Assembly: GCA_020634575.1 (NCBI GenBank)
Contig: JACKBM010000023.1
Coordinates: 1 to 64,000 of the forward strand
Direction of reading: 5' to 3'
DNA: 64,000 nucleotides
From: Ardenticatenales bacterium
Lineage (GTDB): Bacteria > Chloroflexota > Anaerolineae > Promineifilales > Promineifilaceae
The notes under the pieces are model-generated. The model was not told the DNA's origin. It made no database searches and saw only the letters and a program-made list of their open reading frames with translations. Of this stretch, positions 35,252 to 44,125 are shown one piece after another; position 1 is the first letter of the stretch, and every line of letters starts with the position of its first letter. The translations under genes were made by a program, and so were the position numbers.

Positions 35252-35746
35252 ATGTCTGCTAAATCACGTTTGGCACTGCTAGCAGGTATGTCCTTAGTTT
35301 TACTGAGTTTGATAGGTTGTGGCGGCTCGTTCATCGAAAATGAAGTCAGCCCGATTGCGTCCGAAACCGTTTCCGTCCAGATGCAATATCTGGATGGGGC
35401 TGAGCTGGGTCCGCTTTATGACGTCGAAGTCATGGTGCCGGCTGATTGGGTCAACCAGTTTGAGACGCGCAATATCGGCAATAAGCTCTATTTCACATAT
35501 CTGGCCGATGATGATGTCCCGGCTGAGATCTTCTACATCGAAGCCCTTTCAGTATCCCAATATTGGGACCAGAATGGACCGCATCCCGGCAGCTATACCA
35601 ATATTGTGAACCGGGGCGACACGTTCTTTGTCTATTACCTGCCCATTGATTCTTATTACTCAGGGCTGGATAAAACTCAGTTCACGGTTTTTGCGGAAAA
35701 AGTTCCGGCCATCGTGGCATCTTTCAATGCAACTGTGGCTAATTAG
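35252..35746 (+). CDS. Lipoprotein of unknown function in the bch operon
   Basis: A 164-residue exported lipoprotein with lipobox 'LIGC' near residue 24. The mature domain of about 135 residues is rich in aromatic and acidic residues ('YLADDDVPAEIFYIEALSV') and ends in a helix. The general pattern recalls PsbP-like folds, but I cannot support that assignment. CGGAGGGA precedes the ATG. It lies between the PucC-like gene and bchI, so a periplasmic role near the photosystem is possible. Confidence 0.7.
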   Translation: MSAKSRLALLAGMSLVLLSLIGCGGSFIENEVSPIASETVSVQMQYLDGAELGPLYDVEVMVPADWVNQFETRNIGNKLYFTYLADDDVPAEIFYIEALSVSQYWDQNGPHPGSYTNIVNRGDTFFVYYLPIDSYYSGLDKTQFTVFAEKVPAIVASFNATVAN

Positions 35747-35790
35747 ACTCACCAGGCCGATTTGCTCAGGCGAGTTCTGGAGGATTAAAG

Positions 35791-35934
35791 ATGATACCGG
35801 ATATGTGGGACATGTGGTCATTGCGTCTTGTCGTTACATTAGGATTGGTATTGGCCGGCTTTTTGCCGTTGGCATACAGCGTCTGGTCGACCTATCAAGC
35901 GGAGGACAATCAATCTGAAAAGCACCATGAATAA
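35791..35934 (+). CDS. 47-residue single-span membrane peptide upstream of bchI
   Basis: A small ORF of 47 codons starting 'MIPDMWDMWSL', with one membrane helix 'LVVTLGLVLAGFLPLAYSV' and a polar, charged C-terminus. A strong CTGGAGGA ribosome site lies 8 bp before the ATG. It overlaps the bchI start by 8 bp, as do other coupled genes in this cluster. No family is recognised. The good ribosome site, the clear helix and the coupling argue that it is real. Confidence 0.65.
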   Translation: MIPDMWDMWSLRLVVTLGLVLAGFLPLAYSVWSTYQAEDNQSEKHHE

Positions 35935-37063
35935 TGGCCACAGCCTGTCTCTGAAGCGGATCTTCGGCCTGGGATCTGAAGCCCCGGCCGATGGTTCGGC
36001 TTTTTTGCAGCAAGAAGAAAGGACGCCAGCGCCGCCGGCCGAAAAGCCGGTCTTTCCATTTACGGCCGTCGTTGGTCAGGAAGAGCTCAAGCTGGCTTTA
36101 CAGCTCTGCGTCATCGATCCGACGATTGGTGGCGTCCTGGTCATGGGACATCGCGGCACGGCCAAGAGCACGGCTGTCCGCTCACTGGCAGCACTATTGC
36201 CTCGCCTGGATCGCGTCGGCGGTTGTGCCTACAACTGCGATCCGGTGGCGCCCTCGCCACTCTGCCCGGACTGTACCGGCCGGAAACCAGGATCGCAGAA
36301 CGTGATCACCGATCTCGTCCCTGTCGTCGACCTGCCCCTGGGGGCCACTGAAGATCGGGTGGCAGGTTCCCTGGATGTAGAGAAAGCCCTGGTTGAAGGG
36401 GTGCAGGCGTTTGCACCTGGTCTGCTGGCTCGCGCCAATCGAGGCTTCCTTTATATTGATGAAGTGAATCTGCTGGAAGATCACCTGGTGGACCTGCTGC
36501 TGGACGTAGCAGCCAGTGGCGTCAATCTTGTCGAGCGCGAAGGCATCAGTATCCGCCACCCGGCTCGCTTTGTGCTGGTTGGTAGCGGCAACCCCGAAGA
36601 GGGCGACTTGCGGCCTCAGCTCCTGGACCGTTTTGGTTTGCACGCCCGCATCAACACCATCGTGGATATTGACCAGCGGGTGGAGATCGTGCGGCGCCGT
36701 CGGGCTTATGATGCTGATCCGGATGCCTTTGCCGCTGAATGGGAGCCGGAGCAACAACGGGTACGCCAACGCCTCCTGGAAGCCCAGCGCAATCATGCCC
36801 AGGTGGTATTAACTGACGAGACAATCGCTGCGGCGGCATCTCTCTGTGTGGCCCTGGCGATAGATGGGCATCGCGGTGAGCTGACGCTGTGTCGGGCGGC
36901 CGTGGCCCTGGCAGCCCTGGAAGGCCGGGGTGCCACGGCCCCTGGAGATGTTGCCCAGGTGGCCACGCTGTCCCTATTGCACCGGCTGCGCAAAGACCCC
37001 CTGGAAGAGATCGGCGACGATATGCGCATTCGGCGTACGGTTGCTGAACTGATCCCGGAATAG
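35927..37063 (+). CDS. bchI: Magnesium chelatase ATPase subunit I
   Basis: A 378-residue AAA+ ATPase. Walker A is 'GHRGTAKST' (about 79-87), Walker B is 'GFLYIDEVNLLED', and 'GSGNPEEGDLRPQLLDRFG' is the sensor/arginine region of BchI. It drives Mg insertion into protoporphyrin IX together with BchD and BchH. A four-Cys cluster is present at Cys100, Cys104, Cys113 and Cys116 (CxxxC...CxxC), which could bind zinc or a redox group. Confidence 0.95.
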   Translation: MNNGHSLSLKRIFGLGSEAPADGSAFLQQEERTPAPPAEKPVFPFTAVVGQEELKLALQLCVIDPTIGGVLVMGHRGTAKSTAVRSLAALLPRLDRVGGCAYNCDPVAPSPLCPDCTGRKPGSQNVITDLVPVVDLPLGATEDRVAGSLDVEKALVEGVQAFAPGLLARANRGFLYIDEVNLLEDHLVDLLLDVAASGVNLVEREGISIRHPARFVLVGSGNPEEGDLRPQLLDRFGLHARINTIVDIDQRVEIVRRRRAYDADPDAFAAEWEPEQQRVRQRLLEAQRNHAQVVLTDETIAAAASLCVALAIDGHRGELTLCRAAVALAALEGRGATAPGDVAQVATLSLLHRLRKDPLEEIGDDMRIRRTVAELIPE

Positions 37064-37122
37064 CCCAGTTGCCTTTGTCGCCGGCTCCGCCAGAGCCGGC
37101 TTGACTGTTTGAGGAGAAAGAT

Positions 37123-40100
37123 ATGAGATTGGCCCGATTCGTTTACATCACGATGGATGGTTTGCACAACACCGCCCTCCGTGAAGCGGCGGCGCTTCTA
37201 GCGGACCGGCATGGGGTGCAACTGCAACTCAGTCTCCACCAAACCTCGGCCATTCGCTCCCCCGAGGATTGGACCCGCCTCGAAGAGGACATCCAAAAAG
37301 CTGACTTCATCTTCGGCTGCATGATTTTTGGCGAGGAGCATGTGCGGCGGCTGGAAGCCTTGCTGGCGGCAGTGGCTACGCCGACCTGCATCATCACCAG
37401 TAATCCAGCGCTGATTTATGCTACCCGCCTGGGCAAGCTGAGTCTGAAGCAGCCCAAAGAAGATGAACAGGGCTTTGCCAGCCGGCTCATGCAGAAACTG
37501 CGACCGAAGAAAAATGGTCGCTCCGAAGGCCATCGGCAGACAGCGCTGCTCAAAAATCTCACCAAACTGATGAAATATGTGCCGGGGAAAGTGCGCGACC
37601 TGCATACCTTTATCTCGATGCACGATTATTGGCTGCACAGCTCGCCGGAAAACCTGCTGCGCATGATGGTCCTGCTGCTGGACCGCTATGTGCCCGACTT
37701 TGGCGGCCAGTTCCCTGTGTTAGAGCCAATCAGTTACCCGGACACCGCCATCTATCACCCGGACGCACCGGCGCCATTCCCGGATATCGCCAGCTACCAG
37801 CGCTGGCGGCGCGAGCAGGGCCGGCCGGTTGCCGGGCGACAACCTACGTCGCCAAATGGTAATGGCGCCTGGCATGGTTCGGTCGGGTTGCTGACGATGC
37901 GAGCCATCATCCTGACGGGGAATACGGCGCACATTGATGCCATTATCCACAGCATTGAGGCGCAGGGGATTGAGGTGCGGGCTGCCTATAGCTCGCTGAT
38001 GGATTTCCGTCCCAGCATCGAAGCTTATTTCGCCCCGTCTGCCGAGGGTAGCCGCCACGTGGCGGGCTCGGATCTGCCGGCCATCGACTTGCTGCTCAAC
38101 ACCATTGGGTTCCCGTTGGTGGGTGGACCGGCCGGTGCCCGGCCCGATGATGCCGTGCGCCAGCTTGATGCTCTGGATGTGGGCTATCTGGATATGGTGC
38201 CACTTTCGTTCCAGCGGGTTGAAGATTGGCGCCAGGATGAGATCGGCCTGACGCCGATGCAGGTCGCCATGAACATCGCCTTGCCCGAGCTGGATGGCAT
38301 TGCCGAGCCGGTGATCTACGGCGGGCCGACGATTACCCAGGAAAAATTCATCGCCAATCAGAATGAACTGACCCTGGCCGCCAAACGGATTGCCCGGCGT
38401 GTGCGCCTGCGGCACAAGAAAAATGGCGACAAGCGCGTCGCTGTTGTCCTGTTCAATTTTCCGCCCAATCTGGGCAATGTCGGGACCGCCGCTTTTCTGG
38501 ATGTGTTCCAGAGCCTCTATGTTTTGCTGCAATCGCTACAGGCGGACGGCTATGACGTCGAGCTGCCGGCCGATGTCGACAGCCTGCGCGAGCGTGTGAT
38601 TGCAGGCAACGCCAGCCGCTACGGCACTGACGGCAATGTGGCTGCGCAACTGTCACTGAGTGATTATCGGGAACGCTTCCCCTGGTACGTGGAGATCGAG
38701 AAGTATTGGGGCTATGCGCCGGGTGAACTGCTGACTGATGGCCGCAATTTCCATATCCTGGGTGCAGAGTTTGGCAACATTTTTGTCGGCATTCAGCCCA
38801 GCTTTGGTTACGAACGTGACCCGATGCGTCTGCTTATGGGCAAAGACGCCTCGCCGCACCATGGTTTTGCCGCTTTCTATACCTGGTTGGACCAGATTTA
38901 TGATGCGGATGCGGTAGTGCATTTGGGCACCCATGGTGCGCTTGAGTTTATGCCGGGTAAGCAGACCGGGGTCAGCGCTGATTGCTGGCCAACCCGGCTC
39001 ATCGGTTCGCTGCCCAACTTCTATTATTACTGTGTGAACAACCCCAGTGAGGGTTCTATTGCCAAACGGCGGGGCGCGGCGACGCTGGTCAGTTACATGG
39101 TGCCGCCGCTGCAACAGGCGGGGTTGTATAAAGGGCTGCGCCGGCTGAAGGACAGCCTGGAGAGTTATCAGAACCGGCCGGATATGGAGCTGTTGACCGA
39201 TATTCGTACCCAGGCAGATAAACTGGGCATTGTGGTCAATGGCATTTACCATCAGGCCAACGGCCTTAACGGGCACAATGGCCAGGCTGAAGAACTATCC
39301 GACGCAGCTTTTGTGGCAGCGCTGGGTCATGAGCTGATCCAGGTCGAGCACCGCATGATCCCGTTGGGGCTGCATGTGATGGGTGAGGCACCGGCCGGTG
39401 CCGAACTGGTCGACATGCTGGCGCTCATCGTGACCTTTAATCCGGCTCGCCATCCCAGCCGGGATGAGAAGCTGCCGGCGCTGCCTCATCTGATTGCCCG
39501 TGGATTGGGCTGGGAGCTGGAAGCGTTGGGCGCTGCCCTCAAGACCAGCACGGCCGCGCAAGAGCGCTGGGACCGGGTTGAGCAGATTCTGCAAGAAGCC
39601 ATGGTTCGCTTTATCGCCGCACCGCGCCAGCCAGAGCTGGATGTGACGGCGGTCGAGGCCTATCTTTATGAGACGGCGCGCCTACCCAAAGGTTTGCTTG
39701 TCAACCTGTGGCCCTGGCTGGACGATTTGCTGACCCGTATTCGGGAAGACAATGAGATCGGCGGCATGTTGCGCAGTTTGAATGGGGGGTTTGTGCCGCC
39801 ATCGCCCGGCAACGATGTCATGCGGAATGACAAGATTGTGCCGACGGGGCGCAACATCCATGCCCTGGACCCGTTCCGGGTTCCGTCACCTCTGGCAGTG
39901 GCCAATGCCAAAAAGCTGGTAGCCAGCTTGCTCGAGCAGCTCACCGCAGCCCAGGGCCAGTTGCCGGAGACGGTTGCCATGGTTCTCTGGGGCACTGATA
40001 ATCTCAAAAGCGACGGCGAGGGGATCGCCCAATGCCTGGAACTGCTCGGCGCGGCACCGGTGGAAGATGAACTGGGCAATATTGCCGACGTAAAACTAAT

Positions 40101-41028
40101 CCCCCTGAATGAATTGGGGCGGCCGCGCATTGACGTTGTGATGACCTTGAGCGGTATCTTCCGCGATATCTTCCATCATCAGGCTGGCTTGCTGGACAAG
40201 GCAGTGCGTTTGGCCGCCGTGGCTGATGAACCGCTGGAACTGAATTTTGTGCGCAAGCATACTCAGGCCAGCGTGGCCAGCCTGGGGGTTGATCTGGCAG
40301 AAGCCGCCAGCCGTGTCTTCTCCAATGCACCCGGATCCTACGGCGCCAATGTCAACCACCTCGTCGAGAGCAGCACCTGGGAGGATGACGCCCAACTCAG
40401 CGATGCGTTCCTCACGCGTAAGTCATTCGCCTACACGCCAGGCGGTTCCTGGCGCGGGGCCCGGGCGGTGATGGAGCATACGCTGACCACGGTTGACGCG
40501 ACCTTCCAGAATATTGACAGTTTCGAACTCGGCATCAGCGATGTGGACCATTATTATGAATATCTGGGCGGCGTCGCCAAGAGTGTGGAAAAGCTGCGCG
40601 GCCAGCGTCCGGCAGTCATGGTCGCTGATGCCCTGGCCCTGAATGACCGCCTTTCATCGCTGGACCAGATGGTACGGCTGGAGACGCGGGCCAAGCTGCT
40701 CAACCCGAAATGGCATGATGCGATGCTCAACCACGGCTATGAAGGGGTACGCGAAATCGAGATTCGCGTGAGCAATACCTATGGCTGGAGCGCCACGGCT
40801 GACGCCGTTGAAGGCTGGGTTTACGATGATATCGCCACGACTTTCCTGCTGGATGAGGCGATGCGGGCGCGAATGGCGGAGGCCAATGCCCATGCCACGG
40901 CCGGGATTGCCCGGCGCTTGCTGGAAGCCGAGGCACGCGGTTTCTGGGATGCCAGTGATGAGCTGCTGGACGAGTTGCGGGAGATCTACGGCAACCTGGA
41001 AGACCAGTTGGAAGGTATCTTTGCCTGA
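37123..41028 (+). CDS. bchH: Magnesium chelatase porphyrin-binding subunit H
   Basis: A 1301-residue CobN/BchH-family protein, the expected size for the large chelatase subunit that binds protoporphyrin IX. Family motifs include 'VHLGTHGALEFMPGKQ', 'PNFYYYCVNNPSEG' and 'GSWRGARAVMEHTLTTVDATFQNIDS'-type sequence near residue 1110-1140. 'EEDAQLSDAF'-type sequence precedes it. GGAG lies before the ATG. The stop overlaps the next ATG (TGATG). Confidence 0.95.
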   Translation: MRLARFVYITMDGLHNTALREAAALLADRHGVQLQLSLHQTSAIRSPEDWTRLEEDIQKADFIFGCMIFGEEHVRRLEALLAAVATPTCIITSNPALIYATRLGKLSLKQPKEDEQGFASRLMQKLRPKKNGRSEGHRQTALLKNLTKLMKYVPGKVRDLHTFISMHDYWLHSSPENLLRMMVLLLDRYVPDFGGQFPVLEPISYPDTAIYHPDAPAPFPDIASYQRWRREQGRPVAGRQPTSPNGNGAWHGSVGLLTMRAIILTGNTAHIDAIIHSIEAQGIEVRAAYSSLMDFRPSIEAYFAPSAEGSRHVAGSDLPAIDLLLNTIGFPLVGGPAGARPDDAVRQLDALDVGYLDMVPLSFQRVEDWRQDEIGLTPMQVAMNIALPELDGIAEPVIYGGPTITQEKFIANQNELTLAAKRIARRVRLRHKKNGDKRVAVVLFNFPPNLGNVGTAAFLDVFQSLYVLLQSLQADGYDVELPADVDSLRERVIAGNASRYGTDGNVAAQLSLSDYRERFPWYVEIEKYWGYAPGELLTDGRNFHILGAEFGNIFVGIQPSFGYERDPMRLLMGKDASPHHGFAAFYTWLDQIYDADAVVHLGTHGALEFMPGKQTGVSADCWPTRLIGSLPNFYYYCVNNPSEGSIAKRRGAATLVSYMVPPLQQAGLYKGLRRLKDSLESYQNRPDMELLTDIRTQADKLGIVVNGIYHQANGLNGHNGQAEELSDAAFVAALGHELIQVEHRMIPLGLHVMGEAPAGAELVDMLALIVTFNPARHPSRDEKLPALPHLIARGLGWELEALGAALKTSTAAQERWDRVEQILQEAMVRFIAAPRQPELDVTAVEAYLYETARLPKGLLVNLWPWLDDLLTRIREDNEIGGMLRSLNGGFVPPSPGNDVMRNDKIVPTGRNIHALDPFRVPSPLAVANAKKLVASLLEQLTAAQGQLPETVAMVLWGTDNLKSDGEGIAQCLELLGAAPVEDELGNIADVKLIPLNELGRPRIDVVMTLSGIFRDIFHHQAGLLDKAVRLAAVADEPLELNFVRKHTQASVASLGVDLAEAASRVFSNAPGSYGANVNHLVESSTWEDDAQLSDAFLTRKSFAYTPGGSWRGARAVMEHTLTTVDATFQNIDSFELGISDVDHYYEYLGGVAKSVEKLRGQRPAVMVADALALNDRLSSLDQMVRLETRAKLLNPKWHDAMLNHGYEGVREIEIRVSNTYGWSATADAVEGWVYDDIATTFLLDEAMRARMAEANAHATAGIARRLLEAEARGFWDASDELLDELREIYGNLEDQLEGIFA

Positions 41029-41159
41029 TGCAGTTGATTCTGGTTGTGAACGCTACACTGCCGGCCAGCGAGCTGGCCGAGCGACAGGAATGGGGCAGTT
41101 TTTTCCCTGATGGCTGCGCCGTCCCGTTGAAAATTCGCCAGGCGAGGACCGGCCGGTGA
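41028..41159 (+). CDS. 43-residue ORF coupled between bchH and bchD
   Basis: A small ORF of 43 codons starting 'MQLILVVNATLPASELA'. Its ATG overlaps the bchH stop (TGATG) and its TGA overlaps the GTG start of bchD by 4 bp. This exact stop-start coupling on both sides suggests it is translated, perhaps to carry ribosomes from bchH into bchD. It has one Cys and no recognised domain. It could also be a decayed remnant. Confidence 0.5.
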   Translation: MQLILVVNATLPASELAERQEWGSFFPDGCAVPLKIRQARTGR

Positions 41160-42976
41160 GCGATATCCCCTTCCACGCACTCGTTGGCCTTGATGCGGCC
41201 CAACAGGCGCTGCTGCTGCTGGCCGTAGAGCCACGCTTGCGTGGTCTGGTTGTGGCCGCGGGCGCCGGCACCGGCAAATCGACATTGGCTCGCGGCATGC
41301 GCCAGCTGCGCGGCGCGGAGACAATCCCCTTTGTAGAGATACCGCCGGGTGTAGATACGGCCAATCTCTATGGCGGTCTGAATCTGGAAGCAACCTTGCA
41401 GCGCGGCGAACTGGTGTTGCAACCCGGGGTACTGGCCCGGGCCCACGGCGGTGTTGCCTATGTCGATGGCCTGAACCTCCTGACCGATACCAATAGCAAT
41501 TTGCTACTTTCCGTCCTGGACCAGGCGGTTATTCAGCTGGAACGAGAAGGGGTGAGCTGGCGTATGCCGGCTGAGATTAACCTCATCGGTTCCTATGATC
41601 CGGCTGAAGGGTTGCCGCGTCGTCATCTGCTGGATCGCCTTGGCCTCTGGGTAACGTTACCCGCGCAATATGACGCCGGCGAACGCACGGCCGTGATCCA
41701 GCGCAATTTGCATGATCAACTGGATAGTTGGGGTGAAGATCTGCACTTTTTGCAGGGTCTGGTGGCCACCGCACGGGAGACGTTGCCCGCCATTCAGATC
41801 ACAGAGCAACAGGTTCGTCTTTTAGCCCAATTGGCCCTACGCTATGGCGTCGAAGGTCAGCGGGTGGATCTGTTTGCGGTGCGAGCAGCTTGTGCCGCAG
41901 CAGCCCTGGCGCTCAGTCCGGTTGTTGAAGATGAACATCTGGCGCTGGCCGTCCGGCTGGTGATCGTCCCGCGCGCGACCCAGATACCAGAGCAGAGTTC
42001 TGAGCCGCAACCGCCTCCGCCCCCACCGCCACCCGATCCGGAACCCCCCGATGAGGGCGAGCCCGAAAGTGACGCGGCCCAGCTACCAGAGCAATTGGCG
42101 CTGCCGCCAGAACAAATCCTGGAAGCGCTGGCAGCCGAACTGCCCGTCGAGCTGGAAAGTTTGCCTTTTCAGAATCTGCGGCGGGGCCGGTCGGGTTCGC
42201 GCGGCAGTACCGAAGGGAAACGGGGCCGGCACATTCGCTCCATTCCTGGCAACCCGCGCCAGGCTCGTATCGATATTGTGTCCACCTTGCGAGCCGCGGC
42301 GCCCTGGCAGCCAGCGCGCCGGCAAGCCCGGGGTCTGGTGCCAGAACAGGGCCGGGGCCAACGTCCTCTGCTGGAAATGTCGGATATCCGAGTCAAACAG
42401 TATCGTAGCAAGGCGGGGGCGTTGTTTTGTTTTGCCGTGGACGCCAGCGGCAGTATGGCCCTCCATCGTATGCGCCAGGCCAAAGGGGCCGTCAATGCTT
42501 TGCTGCAGAAAGCGTACGTGAACCGGGACAAAGTTGCCCTGATCTCGTTTCGTGGCGAAGAAGCCGAACTGCTCATGCCGCCAACCCAGAGTGTTGAACG
42601 GGCGCGCCGTGCCCTCGATTTGTTGCCCACGGGGGGCGGTACCCCGTTGGCTTCAGCGCTCCTATTAGCAGCTGATGTGGCTGAGCAAGCTCGCAGCCGG
42701 GGCATCTTACAAACCGTGCTAATATTGTTGACTGATGGTCGAGCGAATGTGGCGCTCCATCAGGAAGGCTCGGTACAGACAGAATTGCAGCGTCTCGGCC
42801 GCCATTTGTCTGAGGCGCCGCTGCAAATTATTGTGCTGGACACCCAGCGCAGCTATCTGAGCCGGGGGGAAGCTCGCCAGCTTAGTGAATGGGTTGGTGG
42901 TCTTTATGCCTACTTGCCCAATGCCAGCGGGGAGCAAATTGCCGATCTGGCTGCCCAGGTTGCCGGCGGCCGTTAG
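41156..42976 (+). CDS. bchD: Magnesium chelatase subunit D
   Basis: A 606-residue protein. The N-terminal AAA+-like part (about 1-250) keeps the P-loop 'GAGTGKST' and 'GSYDPAEGLPRRHLLDRLG'. A Pro-rich/acidic hinge (about 285-310) leads to a C-terminal von Willebrand A domain with the MIDAS motif 'DASGSMALH'. It forms the ATPase ring with BchI and links it to BchH. The GTG start at 41156 overlaps the upstream small ORF. Confidence 0.94.
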   Translation: MSDIPFHALVGLDAAQQALLLLAVEPRLRGLVVAAGAGTGKSTLARGMRQLRGAETIPFVEIPPGVDTANLYGGLNLEATLQRGELVLQPGVLARAHGGVAYVDGLNLLTDTNSNLLLSVLDQAVIQLEREGVSWRMPAEINLIGSYDPAEGLPRRHLLDRLGLWVTLPAQYDAGERTAVIQRNLHDQLDSWGEDLHFLQGLVATARETLPAIQITEQQVRLLAQLALRYGVEGQRVDLFAVRAACAAAALALSPVVEDEHLALAVRLVIVPRATQIPEQSSEPQPPPPPPPPDPEPPDEGEPESDAAQLPEQLALPPEQILEALAAELPVELESLPFQNLRRGRSGSRGSTEGKRGRHIRSIPGNPRQARIDIVSTLRAAAPWQPARRQARGLVPEQGRGQRPLLEMSDIRVKQYRSKAGALFCFAVDASGSMALHRMRQAKGAVNALLQKAYVNRDKVALISFRGEEAELLMPPTQSVERARRALDLLPTGGGTPLASALLLAADVAEQARSRGILQTVLILLTDGRANVALHQEGSVQTELQRLGRHLSEAPLQIIVLDTQRSYLSRGEARQLSEWVGGLYAYLPNASGEQIADLAAQVAGGR

Positions 42977-43037
42977 TCCACTTTGTACATTATCAGATCG
43001 CGAAGCAAGATACCGGCAGCAGGAATCCCCCTGGGGA

Positions 43038-44072
43038 ATGCATCCTGTCCGTCATGCTTGCCTCATCGCGGTGAACAAAAACAGGTTTACTTTGAAGACG
43101 AAACAGACAATTGACGACAAAAAGCTATTTCAGCGCGCCATCTTACTGGGTGGCCTGACGGTCGCTGCAGCGGCTGGTTATAAATTTGCCCGTGCCGTTG
43201 ACGAGCAGTTTATCCATCTACCGAAGGCTGTGGCTGGGGAGTTGCTCTCTTTTTCCTCAACAACAGCCGGATCGCTGGCTTATTATGTGGACCAGCAACA
43301 GAGCGGACAGCCTTTATTACTGCTGCACTCTATCAATGCGGCTGCCTCCAGCTTTGAGATGAAGCCACTGTTTGAATATTTTGGCGGCCGGCGGCCAGTT
43401 TATTCTTTGGAACTGCCCGGTTTTGGTTTTGCCGAACGGAGCGCCCACCGTGCCTATGTGCCTGAACTGTACGCTCAGTCGATCGTCGAGATGATTTCGT
43501 CTCAGATCGGGGCGCAGGTCGATGTTGTTGCGCTTTCATTGAGCAGTGAATTTGCCGCTCGTGCAGCGCTGAACCGGCCGGATCTCTTCCGTTCGCTCAC
43601 CCTGATCAGCCCGACAGGCTTCAGCGGCCAGATGCGCGAATTCCCCGGTGAATGGCTGTATCGCTTTTTCTCTCTGCCGCTGTTGAGCCAGGCGCTCTTT
43701 GCTTTGCTGACGCGCCAGGATGTTATCCGCTATTATCTGCAGCAAAGCTTTGTTGGCGAAGTGCCAGCGTCATTCATCAATTACGCTTACGCCGCCTCGC
43801 ATCAGCCTGGCGCACGCTATGCGCCGCTCTATTTCCTGTCAACCCAGATGTTCACCCCTGACGCGCTGACCAGCCTTTATGACAGACTGACGCTGCCGGT
43901 GACCGTGTTATACGATCAGGATCCCAATGTGTCCTTCGCGGCCCTGCCGGATTTTGTCGCAGAGCGGCCGAATTGGCAGGCCATCCGCGTGCAGCCTTCA
44001 TTAGGGCTACCACATTGGGAACAGCTGGATGAAGTAGTTAGCATTCTGGATCAAGTGTTGGCGCAAACCTGA
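43038..44072 (+). CDS. BchO-like alpha/beta hydrolase with altered nucleophile elbow
   Basis: A 344-residue protein with an N-terminal membrane-anchor-like segment (about 25-45) and an alpha/beta-hydrolase domain. Parts seen are 'LLLLHSINAAASSFEM', 'VYSLELPGFGFAER', acid region 'LYDQDPNVSFAAL' and a His in 'LGLPHWEQLDE'. The nucleophile elbow reads 'ALSLSSEF' instead of GxSxG. Its place after bchHID fits BchO, an alpha/beta hydrolase linked to Mg chelatase genes. The start is uncertain: ATG 43038 has AGGA upstream; GTG 43071 is an alternative. A strong hairpin follows. Confidence 0.72.
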   Translation: MHPVRHACLIAVNKNRFTLKTKQTIDDKKLFQRAILLGGLTVAAAAGYKFARAVDEQFIHLPKAVAGELLSFSSTTAGSLAYYVDQQQSGQPLLLLHSINAAASSFEMKPLFEYFGGRRPVYSLELPGFGFAERSAHRAYVPELYAQSIVEMISSQIGAQVDVVALSLSSEFAARAALNRPDLFRSLTLISPTGFSGQMREFPGEWLYRFFSLPLLSQALFALLTRQDVIRYYLQQSFVGEVPASFINYAYAASHQPGARYAPLYFLSTQMFTPDALTSLYDRLTLPVTVLYDQDPNVSFAALPDFVAERPNWQAIRVQPSLGLPHWEQLDEVVSILDQVLAQT

Positions 44073-44080
44073 TAATTGAA

Positions 44081-44115
44081 GTTGAGCAGGTGGGTTTGTG
44101 GCCCACCTGCTCAAC
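44081..44115. terminator. Bidirectional hairpin at the end of the photosynthesis cluster
   Basis: A perfect 14-bp stem (44081-44094 with 44102-44115) with a 7-nt loop, 8 bp after the BchO-like stop and just before the stop of the convergent beta-propeller gene. No long T run on either side. It probably separates the two convergent transcripts. Confidence 0.7.
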
Positions 44116-44125
44116 CGAATCTGAC

